A stretch of 18,396 bases of DNA from Candidatus Aminicenantota bacterium (GCA_030612495.1 JAUWNT010000030.1:1-18396), one strand, 5' to 3'. Numbered from the stretch's first letter, positions 1 through 8,470 are shown. Numbers and translations: made by a program. Notes: generated from the sequence alone by a model not told the origin.

Positions 1-111
1 ATATTAAAAGAAACACCTAAAAAAATCAATAGATTAGAAGGAATAAATTTGGTTAAAGAGTGTAAAGGGGTTATGGGACAGCCACGAAGACTTGATCCCT
101 TTTGCTTCTAA
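1..111 (+). CDS. C-terminal end of an unrecognised protein (5' end outside the window)
   Basis: Frame 1 is open from the first base to a TAA at 109-111, giving 36 residues that end MGQPRRLDPFCF. The tail is basic and well formed, and a new gene with its own ribosome binding site starts 42 bases later, which supports a true gene end. I do not recognise the family from so short a piece, and no function is assigned. The upstream part is needed to name it. Confidence 0.5.
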   Translation: MLKETPKKINRLEGINLVKECKGVMGQPRRLDPFCF

Positions 112-128
112 ACAAAATTGTATATAAT
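101..128 (+). promoter_or_regulatory. Possible promoter of the ABC exporter operon (good -10, poor -35)
   Basis: A perfect TATAAT lies at 123-128, about 25 bases before the GTG start at 154. Sixteen bases upstream is TTTGCT (101-106), only a three-of-six match to the -35 consensus. A start site near 135 would give a leader of about 19 bases that still contains the AAGGAG ribosome binding site at 143-148. The -10 is convincing and the -35 is not. Confidence 0.35.
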
Positions 129-153
129 AGTATATATAACCTAAGGAGCTAAT

Positions 154-879
154 GTGATTGAATTAAAGAATCTATCAAAAAGTTACAACAAAGGCAAAGT
201 GAAGGCTGTTAATAACCTTAGCCTAACAGTGCAGCCAGGTGAAATTTTTGGGTTTTTGGGACCAAATGGAGCTGGTAAAACAACTACAATAAAAATGATT
301 GTGGGCTTACTCAAGCCGGATAAAGGATCTATTATGCTCAATGGTCTATGCAACCAAGGACATCCCCTGAAATGCAAATCTATGATTGCTTATATACCTG
401 AGGATCCAGAGATTTATGATAGACTTACAGGTTTGGAATATATTAATTTTATCGGAGATGTATATGGTACTCCCGCAAAAGTGAGGACTACTCTTACAGA
501 AAAATGGTCTGAAATATTTGGACTCACAAATGCTATCAATCAATCTATTAAAAGCTATTCTCATGGTATGCGCCAGAAAATCATTCTGATCGGCGCAATA
601 ATTGCCAGACCTGAAATTTTTATCCTTGACGAACCACTTACTGGCCTTGACCCAAAATCAGCTCACAGCTTAAAGGAGATCATGCATGAGCATTGCAAAC
701 AGGGGAAAACACTCTTTTTTTCAACTCATATAATGGAAGTAGCAGAAAAACTCTGTGACAGAATAGGTATAATCAATAATGGTGAACTAATGGCATGTGG
801 CACAATGGATGAGCTTAAATATATGTCAAAGAATTCCGAATCTCTTGAAAATATATTCCTGGAAATAACAGAAAAATGA
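154..879 (+). CDS. ABC transporter ATP-binding protein
   Basis: This is the nucleotide-binding subunit of an ABC-2-type exporter, hydrolysing ATP on the cytoplasmic face to drive the permease encoded next. All family motifs are visible: Walker A GPNGAGKTT (residues 36-44), the Q-loop region IAYIPEDPEIYDRLTG (around 78-93, with Glu where many homologues have Gln), signature YSHGMRQK (135-142), Walker B IFILDEP (155-161) and the switch His192 in STH. At 241 residues it has the usual length of a stand-alone subunit. The start is GTG at 154, chosen because AAGGAG sits 5 bases upstream (143-148). The stop overlaps the permease start by 4 bases (ATGA), implying translational coupling. The family is certain. 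The substrate cannot be read; homologues export drugs, peptides or lipids. Confidence 0.95.
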   Translation: MIELKNLSKSYNKGKVKAVNNLSLTVQPGEIFGFLGPNGAGKTTTIKMIVGLLKPDKGSIMLNGLCNQGHPLKCKSMIAYIPEDPEIYDRLTGLEYINFIGDVYGTPAKVRTTLTEKWSEIFGLTNAINQSIKSYSHGMRQKIILIGAIIARPEIFILDEPLTGLDPKSAHSLKEIMHEHCKQGKTLFFSTHIMEVAEKLCDRIGIINNGELMACGTMDELKYMSKNSESLENIFLEITEK

Positions 880-2549
880 AAAAGGTTCTTACTCTTCTTA
901 AGGTTATGCTGAAAGTAAATTTTCTCTTTCCCGCATTAAGGGGAAGGACAATTTATAAAAAGAAAGAACGTATTAATATCATTATACTAAAAGTCATATT
1001 GTTTGTAATAGCTTTTCCTCTGTTTTATGCATACCTTTTTATAATAAGGAAACTTTTTGAACTCCTACAACCCATAGGACAAGCTAATGCATTACTGACT
1101 TTAGGGATTTTGATCACCCAGGTTCTTATTCTAATATTTGGTATTTTCAGTATTGTTTCTATTTTCTATCTCTCAAAGGACATGGAATTACTCATCCCTC
1201 TTCCTATAAAGCCTCATCAAGTTATTCTCTCAAAATATTTTACTGTTTTAGTTAATGAATATTTTGTAATAGCCCCATTTATTTTGCCTCTCTTTATTTA
1301 TTACGGAATTCTGGCAAATGTGGAGGTCGGATACTGGTTGAGACTGCCATTCGTTTTTCTATTTATTCCAATCATCCCTCTTGCAATAACATCACTCCTT
1401 GTAGTTGTAATGATGAGACTGATTAACTTTAGTAAACACAAGGATAAGCTAATAATTATTGGAAGCTTACTAATGATGCTATTAATTATCATTCCCCAGT
1501 TCTTGGCAAAACCATCCGAAAATTCAGGTCTAAATAACGAACAGGTTGTAAATTTTTTTACCTCTAATGATGGCCTGGTTAAAATGATTGGAAACAAATT
1601 TCCTCCGGCTATCTGGATAACCAGGAGCTTTATTTATGGATTCTCAAATAATGCATATATTGATCAAATTTTATTCTATACTATTTCAGTTCTCCTTTTT
1701 GTTTCTCTTATATTATTGGGGGAAAAGCTATTTTATAAGGGGCTTATTGGCATAAACGAAATCTCTGTCACACCCCACAAAAGAATAAAACCTCTTCCTT
1801 TTTCAGATGGAGCTCATCAAGTAAGTTCAATTTTCCTTAGAGAATTACGCATGATGAACAGGACACCAATGTTCTTATTGAATGGAGTAATTAGCTCTTT
1901 ATTCATCCCTGTATTCATGTTCTTTATTATCATTTTTAAGACTGGTGAATTCGGTTTTTTCATTTCAGCCATGGAAAAAGAAAATCTTTTAATGACCTCT
2001 CTATATTTGGCAGCATTTTTCATATTGTGTGGAGGACTTAATGGAACTTCTGCATCATCATTCTCCAGAGAAGGGAAATACTTCTGGATATCAAAAGTAA
2101 TTCCTGTATCGTACATAACCCAGATAAAAGGAAAATTTCTTCATGCTTTAGCAGTATCCAGTCTTGGAATTATTGGCGGTGCCATAGTAACACTCATCCT
2201 ATTTAAAATAAACCTGATCAGTTTATTGCTAGGCCTTCTTATTGCAATAATTGGAACTATTGCCTTTATTGCTATTGGTTTCTCTTTGGATTCAAGGAAA
2301 CCTTTACTGGACTGGATTTCTTATCAGAAGGCAATGAAACAAAACATGAACGTTTTTTTTCACATTCTAATAGAGTTTGCAATTTTATTTTGCCTCGGAT
2401 ATTCAACTGTAATAGCAGTAAATAAAAAAATCGCTCCTCTATATATAATTTATCTTTTTATATTAATATTCTTTATTCTACTTGCAATCATTGCAATCTT
2501 ATACCTTTTGAAAACAGTTGAAAAAAAATATACAAAAATTGAAATATAA
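876..2549 (+). CDS. ABC-2-type exporter permease, about 12 membrane segments
   Basis: This is a 557-residue, very hydrophobic protein with roughly twelve predicted membrane segments, in two blocks separated by a polar stretch around residues 205-250. After the second segment comes a loop reading DMELLIPLPIKPHQVILSKY. A loop of this type (acidic start, LPI, then a conserved Lys) is typical of the large permeases annotated as putative ABC exporters (PF16949-like), which pair with a single ATPase subunit. The N-terminal cytoplasmic piece is basic, consistent with positive-inside orientation. The start overlaps the end of the ATPase gene by 4 bases, and no other permease lies nearby, so the two probably form the whole transporter, likely as dimers. 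The family assignment is by pattern; the substrate is unknown. A candidate terminator follows 8 bases after the stop. Confidence 0.85.
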   Translation: MKKVLTLLKVMLKVNFLFPALRGRTIYKKKERINIIILKVILFVIAFPLFYAYLFIIRKLFELLQPIGQANALLTLGILITQVLILIFGIFSIVSIFYLSKDMELLIPLPIKPHQVILSKYFTVLVNEYFVIAPFILPLFIYYGILANVEVGYWLRLPFVFLFIPIIPLAITSLLVVVMMRLINFSKHKDKLIIIGSLLMMLLIIIPQFLAKPSENSGLNNEQVVNFFTSNDGLVKMIGNKFPPAIWITRSFIYGFSNNAYIDQILFYTISVLLFVSLILLGEKLFYKGLIGINEISVTPHKRIKPLPFSDGAHQVSSIFLRELRMMNRTPMFLLNGVISSLFIPVFMFFIIIFKTGEFGFFISAMEKENLLMTSLYLAAFFILCGGLNGTSASSFSREGKYFWISKVIPVSYITQIKGKFLHALAVSSLGIIGGAIVTLILFKINLISLLLGLLIAIIGTIAFIAIGFSLDSRKPLLDWISYQKAMKQNMNVFFHILIEFAILFCLGYSTVIAVNKKIAPLYIIYLFILIFFILLAIIAILYLLKTVEKKYTKIEI

Positions 2550-2557
2550 AGAATATT

Positions 2558-2583
2558 TAAAGTTTTCTGGCTTTATTTTTTTT
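2558..2583 (+). terminator. Candidate intrinsic terminator after the ABC exporter operon
   Basis: TAAAG (2558-2562) pairs with CTTTA (2571-2575). Two G-U pairs extend the stem and leave a four-base TTCT loop. Eight T residues follow (2576-2583). The stem is short and AT-rich, so it is weak, but its position 8 bases after the operon's stop and before a convergent gene is right. The reverse strand has no matching T-run, so it would act only on + strand transcripts. Confidence 0.4.
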
Positions 2584-2593
2584 AATTATATTA

Positions 2594-3505
2594 TTAATAA
2601 ATGGGTCTATCTTTTTCAACAACAAATCTGCTCAAACACGACTTCCACTGTTCAATCTCCGAGGGCATTAATGTTATAGTGTTTTCTCCTCTTTTTAAAA
2701 TGATCTTCTTACGCTTAATATTAACAAAATGCTCTTCTTCATTAATCTTGATTTCAAGTTTAGGCTTCATAAAATAAAAGAGCATAAGCCTTGTATTTGT
2801 AAGAACAAAATAGCAGAAACCATTTACTCTTCTTAACTTTCTTCTATCGCTAAAAAACACAAAGCTCTCTTCACAAATAATTGTATCTCCATAGAAATAT
2901 TTTATATTAGGTTTCTTGCCGGAAAAATAAAAAACTATAAATATAACTATTATTGGAATAATCATAGCTGCAATAAAAATAAGGTCAAATAAATATAATT
3001 TTATCGGTATTTTTGTCTCAGGGATATCTATTTTCTTGCCTTTGTATAATAGATCATTCAATATTCTATTCATTACTTTGTTGGCAAAAAAGAAGGATGG
3101 AGAAGTTACACTAAAATAGAGAAAAACATCATTAATGTTTTTTGCAAATACAACCTCATATAAACTCCCTTTTTTCAGGTTTTTCTTTATCACATAAAAA
3201 ATATAGGGTTTCTCAGAGTCAGATTTCAGCTCATATAATACATTTTTATTTTTCCCGGGTAATCCAAATCTATTTATTTCAGGTTTAATAGCTATCTTAA
3301 TAAAAATCCCATATTTCCTTAGAGAGTAAACATCCCAATCCTTACTTTCATATAATTGCACTTTAAAATTTGACGGAACATTTGTTTCAATATTATTCCA
3401 TTTCAATGATTCATACTTTGATATTCCGCCCCCAAAAACAAAAAAAACAACCCCAAATATTATAACTAAATAAGCTATTACTATTAAAACAATTATTTTT
3501 TTCAT
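2594..3505 (-). CDS. Two-pass membrane protein with a C-terminal PH-like domain
   Basis: I do not recognise the full-length family. Residues 3-25 form an N-terminal membrane segment or uncleaved signal anchor, and residues about 28-168 would be a periplasmic domain rich in beta-type sequence. A second membrane segment spans about 173-194, and residues about 200-295 form a cytoplasmic domain. That last domain carries a pattern typical of bacterial PH/GRAM-like folds (VLTNTRLMLFYF at about 234-245, then alternating strands and a final helix EIEQWKSCLSRF), so it may bind lipid or protein at the inner face of the membrane. This is inference from pattern only. No Shine-Dalgarno site precedes the ATG; a TATGAT lies 6 bases upstream, but without a good -35. 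It ends 44 bases from the exporter permease, tail to tail. Confidence 0.75.
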   Translation of the reverse strand: MKKIIVLIVIAYLVIIFGVVFFVFGGGISKYESLKWNNIETNVPSNFKVQLYESKDWDVYSLRKYGIFIKIAIKPEINRFGLPGKNKNVLYELKSDSEKPYIFYVIKKNLKKGSLYEVVFAKNINDVFLYFSVTSPSFFFANKVMNRILNDLLYKGKKIDIPETKIPIKLYLFDLIFIAAMIIPIIVIFIVFYFSGKKPNIKYFYGDTIICEESFVFFSDRRKLRRVNGFCYFVLTNTRLMLFYFMKPKLEIKINEEEHFVNIKRKKIILKRGENTITLMPSEIEQWKSCLSRFVVEKDRPIY

Positions 3506-3570
3506 ACTTATATCATAAAATAAAAATATAAAAACTTAAATAGGGAATTTAACTTAATAACAAAATTAAA

Positions 3571-4116
3571 TTAAATTTTCAACCTATCCTTGAATGGAAG
3601 GAAAGTCATAAAATCAGCATGATGAACAATGTATGCTTCAGTGGATCGCTTAACTAGATCACCTTCTTTTGCATGTGTGGCAATAATATGACAAACCTCA
3701 GGAGGAATTCCACATTTTTCCGCAAGAGAAACACCTGAAAAAGGATGCCTTAAATATTTTCCATACGTACCTTGGACCAGTTTTTTGTCTTTCATATCAT
3801 ATTCCAGAAGTTTCCCTACATCCGCTAATATTGCGCCTGAAATTAGAACATCCATATCCACAGGTAAATCATTTTTAAAGAAATAATTCATTTTTTCCCC
3901 GCACTCTTTTGAAATATGAACTACAGCTCTTTTATGTGTCATAAAACTAACCTTTAAATCTGGAACTAAAAGAGTAAAAGGTATGGTTTTCAAATCTTCA
4001 ACATTTAATACGCTTTTCTCTAATGCAAGTGCCCATGTGTTTGCTGTTTTTTCTCTCAAATCTTTACCTATTATCCATTCTAATTCAGGCCATAAATTTT
4101 TTACTTTATCAATCAT
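3571..4116 (-). CDS. HD-domain phosphohydrolase-like protein with an altered HD motif
   Basis: The 181-residue protein follows the layout of small HD-superfamily phosphohydrolases: His61 in MTHKRAVVHIS, the metal motif region ILADVGKLLEY (97-106), then RHPFSG (His124), ATHAKEGD (His148) and IVHHADFM (His165, His166, Asp168). These families hydrolyse phosphate esters of nucleotides or signalling molecules in the cytoplasm. In the central motif the usual His-Asp pair reads Ala98-Asp99, so the motif's histidine is missing while the aspartate and the other candidate ligands remain. This could mean reduced activity, a changed metal site or a family variant. The start is supported by a full AAGGAGG (4124-4130 on the + strand) 7 bases from ATG; it overlaps the stop of the upstream lpxH-like gene, so the two are probably coupled. 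No substrate is assigned. Confidence 0.8.
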   Translation of the reverse strand: MIDKVKNLWPELEWIIGKDLREKTANTWALALEKSVLNVEDLKTIPFTLLVPDLKVSFMTHKRAVVHISKECGEKMNYFFKNDLPVDMDVLISGAILADVGKLLEYDMKDKKLVQGTYGKYLRHPFSGVSLAEKCGIPPEVCHIIATHAKEGDLVKRSTEAYIVHHADFMTFLPFKDRLKI

Positions 4117-4128
4117 CTTATTTCCTCC

Positions 4129-4908
4129 TTAAATTTGTTTTTCATGCTTCCACCATTTCAGAGACAGATCTTTTCCATTATAAATCGCATAACTGAACTC
4201 ACTTATCCAGTCTCCGCAATTAATATATACTTTCCCATCCTGTTCTTTTATCATAGGACAATGAAGATGACCCAGGATTACATAATCAAACCCTTTATCA
4301 AATTTCTTTTTTGCAAATTCATAATACTCCTCAATCCACAATGATTTATCGATTTTTCCAAAATTTCTGCTTGAGCCTGAGACCCACTTTGCAATTTGCA
4401 TTCCCAAATCAGCAGAAATAAATGTTTTATATAAAAAAACAGACACAGGGCTCCTTATTATCTTTTTCATACCTCTATATTTTTTATCTCTTTTTGCATA
4501 ACCATCTCCATGAGCTACAAAAAAACGCTTCGAACCAACATCAAACTCCCTAAATTCATCATAACATCTCATACCAATTTCCTCTTCAAGGTACTTTCCA
4601 ACATAAAAATCATGGTTTCCAGTAATAAAATTTATCTTTATCCCAGAATCAATCAATTGTCTGAATTTATATAAGATCGGGAACCAATATTTTGGAATAA
4701 CATGATACCATTCAAACCAAAAATCAAACAAATCTCCCAATATATAAAGCTCTTCTGTATTATCTTTTATATAATCAAGGAAACTAAGAAGTTTTTTCCT
4801 TTTTCTTTTTTCAAGCTCATCTTCTTTAAAAGAAAGGTGTGCGTCTGATATAAAATATATATTTTTCACATAAATATTTTCACTTTTTAACCATGTTTTG
4901 TCAAGCAT
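4129..4908 (-). CDS. lpxH: UDP-2,3-diacylglucosamine hydrolase (LpxH-type metallophosphoesterase)
   Basis: LpxH-type enzymes cleave UDP-2,3-diacylglucosamine to lipid X and UMP at the inner membrane, the fourth step of lipid A synthesis. The calcineurin-like metal motifs are all present: SDAHL (Asp22, His24), GDLFDFW (Asp59, Asp62), GNHD (98-100), AHGDG (His133) and GHLH (His214, His216). The FWFEW stretch after GDLFD fits LpxH and its close relatives better than generic phosphoesterases. At 259 residues it is slightly long. The start is uncertain: ATG at 4908 has no ribosome binding site and adds about 13 residues before the usual beginning. A GTG at 4867-4869 would start the protein at VKNIYFISDAHL. 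A related LpxG/LpxH-like hydrolase with another sugar-nucleotide substrate remains possible. It is followed 12 bases later by the HD gene. Confidence 0.85.
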   Translation of the reverse strand: MLDKTWLKSENIYVKNIYFISDAHLSFKEDELEKRKRKKLLSFLDYIKDNTEELYILGDLFDFWFEWYHVIPKYWFPILYKFRQLIDSGIKINFITGNHDFYVGKYLEEEIGMRCYDEFREFDVGSKRFFVAHGDGYAKRDKKYRGMKKIIRSPVSVFLYKTFISADLGMQIAKWVSGSSRNFGKIDKSLWIEEYYEFAKKKFDKGFDYVILGHLHCPMIKEQDGKVYINCGDWISEFSYAIYNGKDLSLKWWKHEKQI

Positions 4909-4928
4909 TCGAACAGGTTTGTTAGAGA

Positions 4929-4944
4929 GATAAAGGGATAAAGG
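4929..4944 (+). repeat. Tandem 8-base repeat GATAAAGG x2 upstream of the vWA operon
   Basis: GATAAAGG occurs twice head to tail at 4929-4936 and 4937-4944, followed by GGAC and a T-run. It sits in the 112-base divergent space between the lpxH-like gene and the first vWA gene. It could be a protein binding site or chance low-complexity sequence; nothing here decides between them. Confidence 0.4.
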
Positions 4945-4957
4945 GGACTTTTTTTTA

Positions 4958-4968
4958 TTTGTCCGACA
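4958..4968 (+). promoter_or_regulatory. Operator-like TTTGTCCGACA upstream of the vWA operon
   Basis: TTTGTCCGACA is an imperfect inverted repeat (TGTC-C-GACA core) 52 bases before the ATG at 5021. The same 11 bases occur on the minus strand inside the perfect palindrome between the sigma and anti-sigma genes (9732-9748). The match and the placement suggest one regulator for both loci. Chance matches of this length are not rare in a window this size, so confidence is limited. Confidence 0.35.
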
Positions 4969-5020
4969 TATATTGCATGATGATTACTTTTAGAATAAGA
5001 TTAAAAAAAATGGAGGAACT

Positions 5021-6145
5021 ATGAAAAATTTAAAAATTTTATCTATTATGATTTTTACTCTTTTTATTATCACAAATGTGTCAATGGCGAAAAAACATAA
5101 TGAGAAACCTTTAATTCAAATGGCGATTCTTCTTGATACAAGTGGCAGTATGCAGGGGTTAATAGAACAGGCAAAAACTCAATTATGGAAAATAGTAAAT
5201 GAAATGGCTCTGGCAAAGCAAAAAAACAGAAGCCCAAAGTTGGAAGTTGCTATTTATGAATATGGGAAAAGCTCTATTCCTGCATCAGAAGGATATATGC
5301 GCATGATAGTTCCATTATCAGAAGATCTGGATCAAATTTCAGATGAATTATTTAAATTGAGAACAAATGGAGGAAGCGAATACTGCGGAGAGGTTATTCG
5401 AAAATCTGTTGCAAATTTAAAATGGAACAGAAAAAATAATGTATTAAAGGTAATTTTTATAGCAGGAAACGAACCATTTACCCAGGGTAGAATTGATTAC
5501 AGGATATCCTGCAAAAATGCAATATCAAAAGGGATCATCGTTAATACGATTTTTTGCGGAAATTATCGAACAGGAATAAGAACAAATTGGAAAGATGGAG
5601 CTGATCTTGCTGATGGAAAATATATGAACATTGACCATAACCAGAGAATAGTACATATAAAAGCCCCTCAGGATAAAGAGATAGTTAAGCTTGGAATGGA
5701 ATTGAACAAAACATATATTGGATATGGAAAAGCAGGTGAAATAAAAAAAGAGAGACAGAAAAGGCAGGATAAAAATGCAATGACAGTGAATGAAGAGGTT
5801 ATGGTTCAGAGAGCTGTAACAAAATCTTCAAAGCAATATTCAAATACAGGATGGGATCTGGTTGATGCTGTAAAAGAGGGGAAAATAAAAGTAGAAGATA
5901 TGAAACATGAGGAACTACCTCCTGAAATGAAAAAATTAAATAAAAAAGAGAGGAAAGAATATATTGATAAAAAGGGGAAAGAGAGAGAAAAAACTCAAAA
6001 AAGAATTAATAAACTAAAGAAAGATAGGGATAAATATATTTCAGAAAAGAGAAAAGAAATTGCTAATGATAATACCCTTGATGCTGCAATGATCAAAGCA
6101 ATTAGAGAACAGGCTAAAAAAAAGAACTTTAAATTTAAGAAATAA
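5021..6145 (+). CDS. Exported von Willebrand factor A domain protein
   Basis: The 374-residue protein starts with a signal peptide (two Lys, hydrophobic residues 6-20, likely cleavage after VSMA at 23). A vWA domain follows, about residues 30-220. The first metal-ion-dependent adhesion motif is intact, DTSGSM (Asp39, Ser41, Ser43). The position that is usually Asp reads Asn150 in IAGNEPFTQG, and WKDGADLADGKYMNID (190-205) looks like a conserved strand-loop after the core. The C-terminal third (about 290-374) is Lys/Glu-rich and probably a helical or coiled-coil tail. The start is supported by GGAGG at 5012-5016. It lies 56 bases before the VIT-vWA gene on the same strand, so the two probably form an operon acting in the periplasm or on the surface, binding a partner protein. 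The ligand is unknown. Confidence 0.88.
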   Translation: MKNLKILSIMIFTLFIITNVSMAKKHNEKPLIQMAILLDTSGSMQGLIEQAKTQLWKIVNEMALAKQKNRSPKLEVAIYEYGKSSIPASEGYMRMIVPLSEDLDQISDELFKLRTNGGSEYCGEVIRKSVANLKWNRKNNVLKVIFIAGNEPFTQGRIDYRISCKNAISKGIIVNTIFCGNYRTGIRTNWKDGADLADGKYMNIDHNQRIVHIKAPQDKEIVKLGMELNKTYIGYGKAGEIKKERQKRQDKNAMTVNEEVMVQRAVTKSSKQYSNTGWDLVDAVKEGKIKVEDMKHEELPPEMKKLNKKERKEYIDKKGKEREKTQKRINKLKKDRDKYISEKRKEIANDNTLDAAMIKAIREQAKKKNFKFKK

Positions 6146-6201
6146 TTTGTTAAATTTACGAACAGTTCTATTTGAAAACAATATTTAAAAGGAGACCTAT
6201 T

Positions 6202-8451
6202 ATGAATAAATTAAAAATATTCAAGAGAGCTTTGATTGTAATCCTTGTTTTTGGTTTTGCATGCTCAATATATGGTGACGGTTTTATTGTAATACCGAAG
6301 CCTCCCAGACCCCATCCACATCCCTGGCCAAGATTCAACCCATTTCCTCTGGAAGTAAAATATCATAAAGTAAATGTCAAAATTGAAGGCCAGGTTGCAA
6401 CAACTTACATTGATCAAGTTTTTTATAACCCTTCAAGAAGACGCCTTGAAGGTTACTACCTCTTCCCAATTCCTAAAAATTCTTTCATAAAGAAATTCAG
6501 CATATTTGTAAATGGTAAAGAACTTTCTGCAGAACTCCTTGATTCTAAAAAAGCAAGGAGAATATATGAGGATATTGTAAGAAAGATGAAGGATCCAGCA
6601 CTTCTTGAATACAGCGGAGAAGGTGTGTTTAAGGTGAGAATATATCCAATAGAGCCATATTCAGAAAAGAGAGTTGAAATGTCATACACAGAAATATTAA
6701 ATAAAGATAATAATACTTTTGAGTATCTGTATCCATTAAACACAGAAAAATTCTCAGCTAAACCATTAAAAAATGTTAGTATAAATGTTGAGATAAAATC
6801 AGACGAAAGTATAAAAAATATCTATTGTCCCACACACAAAGTAGAGATCATTAGAAAAAATAAACACAAAGCAATTGTTGGTTATGAAGAAAAAGATATA
6901 AAACCAGAAATTGATTTTAAGCTCTATTATGATACAAATAAAAAAGATCTCGGATTTTCTCTTACATCTTACAAAAAAAGGGGAGAAGAGGGCTTTTTCT
7001 TCCTTAGTCTAAGTCCGGGTTTTGTAACAAAAATAGATAGGATTATAGAAAAAGATATTACATTTGTAATTGATGTTTCAGGAAGTATGGCAGGCAAAAA
7101 ACTTGTACAGGCTAAATCCGCACTATTATTCTGTATTGAAAACCTTAACAAAGGTGATGGCTTTGATATCATCAAATTTTCAACTGAAGCAGAGGCTCTA
7201 TTTGAAAATCTAAGACCTGTTAATAAAATCAACCTAAGAAAGGCAAGAAGCTTTATAGAAAATTTAAGGGCAATTGGGGGAACAAATATAGATGAAGCTT
7301 TGACTCTGGCATTGAACAGGGGAAAAAGAAAATCAAGGCCCTATATAATTATTTTCCTTACAGATGGAAAACCAACCATAGGTGAAACAAATGAAGATCA
7401 ACTTCTTAAAAAAATCAAATGGAAAAACAATTCAAATGCAAGAATTTTTACTTTTGGCATTGGTAATGAAATCAACACACATTTACTCGATAAAATAACT
7501 GAGTTCACAAAAGCATACAGGACTTACATCTCTACTGACGAGGATATAGAAATCAAGGTATCAAATTTTTATAAAAAGGTGCAATCTCCTGTTTTAACAA
7601 ACCTTAAATTGAATTTCAGCAAAAATATAAGGATCTCAAAAATGTACCCAAAAAATCTTCCTGATATGTTTAAAGGATCATCCCTCACTATTCTCGGCCG
7701 TTATAAAAATTCAGGAAAAACAGGGGTGATACTGGAAGGTAAGGTTGGTAATAAAAAAAGGGAATTTGAATATTATGGGAATTTCAAAGGTTCTGAACTA
7801 AATCCATCTTACAATTTTATCCCTTCTTTATGGGCATCAAGGCGAATTGGTTTTCTATTAGATTCTATAAGGCTTCATGGGAAAAGTAAAGAACTTGTCG
7901 ATGAAATCACTCAACTTGCACGTACATATGGTATTATTACACCCTATACAAGCTATTTAATTGTTGAAGATGAAAAATTAAGGGTAAGAAGAAGAGAAAT
8001 TCGCTCAATAGATCAGACTCTTGGAGGTACTTATGGCCATGATCACAATTTTGAGAGAAAAAATAAAGAAGAATTTTCAAGCCTTAATTTAAAATCAGGC
8101 TCTCCTAGTATAAGAATAAGTAAAGAGATCCAGGAATTGAACAAAGCATCAAACTATGTACAGACAAAACAGGGTCAATCAAGGCTTTATTATAAAGATA
8201 AAAAGGGAGAGATTCAGAATGTATCTCAAGAGATAAAAAATATTCTTGGTCGTGCATTTTACAACATTGGAAAAACCTGGGTCGATTCTAAGGTTCAATC
8301 CCAAAAAAAGAAGCAAATAAACCGAATCAAATTCGCAAGCGTAGAATATTTCAAGTTGTTGAGAAAAGAACCAATTTCAGCTAAATTTCTTGCTTTGGGA
8401 AAAAACGTGCGCTTTGTTCTGAACAATTCTATATACGAAATCTATGAGTAA
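6202..8451 (+). CDS. Exported VIT and vWA domain protein
   Basis: This 749-residue protein combines a signal peptide (about 1-25, KLKIFKRALIVILVFGF), a VIT domain (about 40-165, with YYLFPIP and the ARRIYEDIVRKMKDPALLEY stretch), and a vWA domain (about 285-455). The metal site is complete: DVSGSM (Asp291, Ser293, Ser295), GGTN (Thr361) and LTDGKPT (Asp388). A C-terminal region typical of bacterial VIT-vWA proteins follows (SLWASRRIGFLL near 540, then an ITPYTSYLIVED stretch). Such proteins resemble inter-alpha-trypsin inhibitor heavy chains and act outside the cytoplasm in adhesion or protein binding. The frame is open from TTG at 6172, but ATG at 6202 is preferred: AAGGAG lies 7 bases upstream (6189-6194) and the signal peptide then begins correctly. 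A Cys in the signal region does not fit a good lipobox. No sortase or PEP-CTERM-type tail is visible. Confidence 0.9.
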   Translation: MNKLKIFKRALIVILVFGFACSIYGDGFIVIPKPPRPHPHPWPRFNPFPLEVKYHKVNVKIEGQVATTYIDQVFYNPSRRRLEGYYLFPIPKNSFIKKFSIFVNGKELSAELLDSKKARRIYEDIVRKMKDPALLEYSGEGVFKVRIYPIEPYSEKRVEMSYTEILNKDNNTFEYLYPLNTEKFSAKPLKNVSINVEIKSDESIKNIYCPTHKVEIIRKNKHKAIVGYEEKDIKPEIDFKLYYDTNKKDLGFSLTSYKKRGEEGFFFLSLSPGFVTKIDRIIEKDITFVIDVSGSMAGKKLVQAKSALLFCIENLNKGDGFDIIKFSTEAEALFENLRPVNKINLRKARSFIENLRAIGGTNIDEALTLALNRGKRKSRPYIIIFLTDGKPTIGETNEDQLLKKIKWKNNSNARIFTFGIGNEINTHLLDKITEFTKAYRTYISTDEDIEIKVSNFYKKVQSPVLTNLKLNFSKNIRISKMYPKNLPDMFKGSSLTILGRYKNSGKTGVILEGKVGNKKREFEYYGNFKGSELNPSYNFIPSLWASRRIGFLLDSIRLHGKSKELVDEITQLARTYGIITPYTSYLIVEDEKLRVRRREIRSIDQTLGGTYGHDHNFERKNKEEFSSLNLKSGSPSIRISKEIQELNKASNYVQTKQGQSRLYYKDKKGEIQNVSQEIKNILGRAFYNIGKTWVDSKVQSQKKKQINRIKFASVEYFKLLRKEPISAKFLALGKNVRFVLNNSIYEIYE

Positions 8452-8470
8452 ACATAAATCGATTTTAATT

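Noticed and set aside
4973..4996. TTGCAT and TAGAAT as a promoter for the first vWA gene
   Set aside because: The two boxes are only 12 bases apart, too close for a sigma-70 promoter. TAGAAT alone has no acceptable -35, so no promoter is called.
6172..6201. TTG start for the VIT-vWA gene
   Set aside because: TTG 6172 has no ribosome binding site and adds 10 residues before the signal peptide, while ATG 6202 has AAGGAG at 7 bases.
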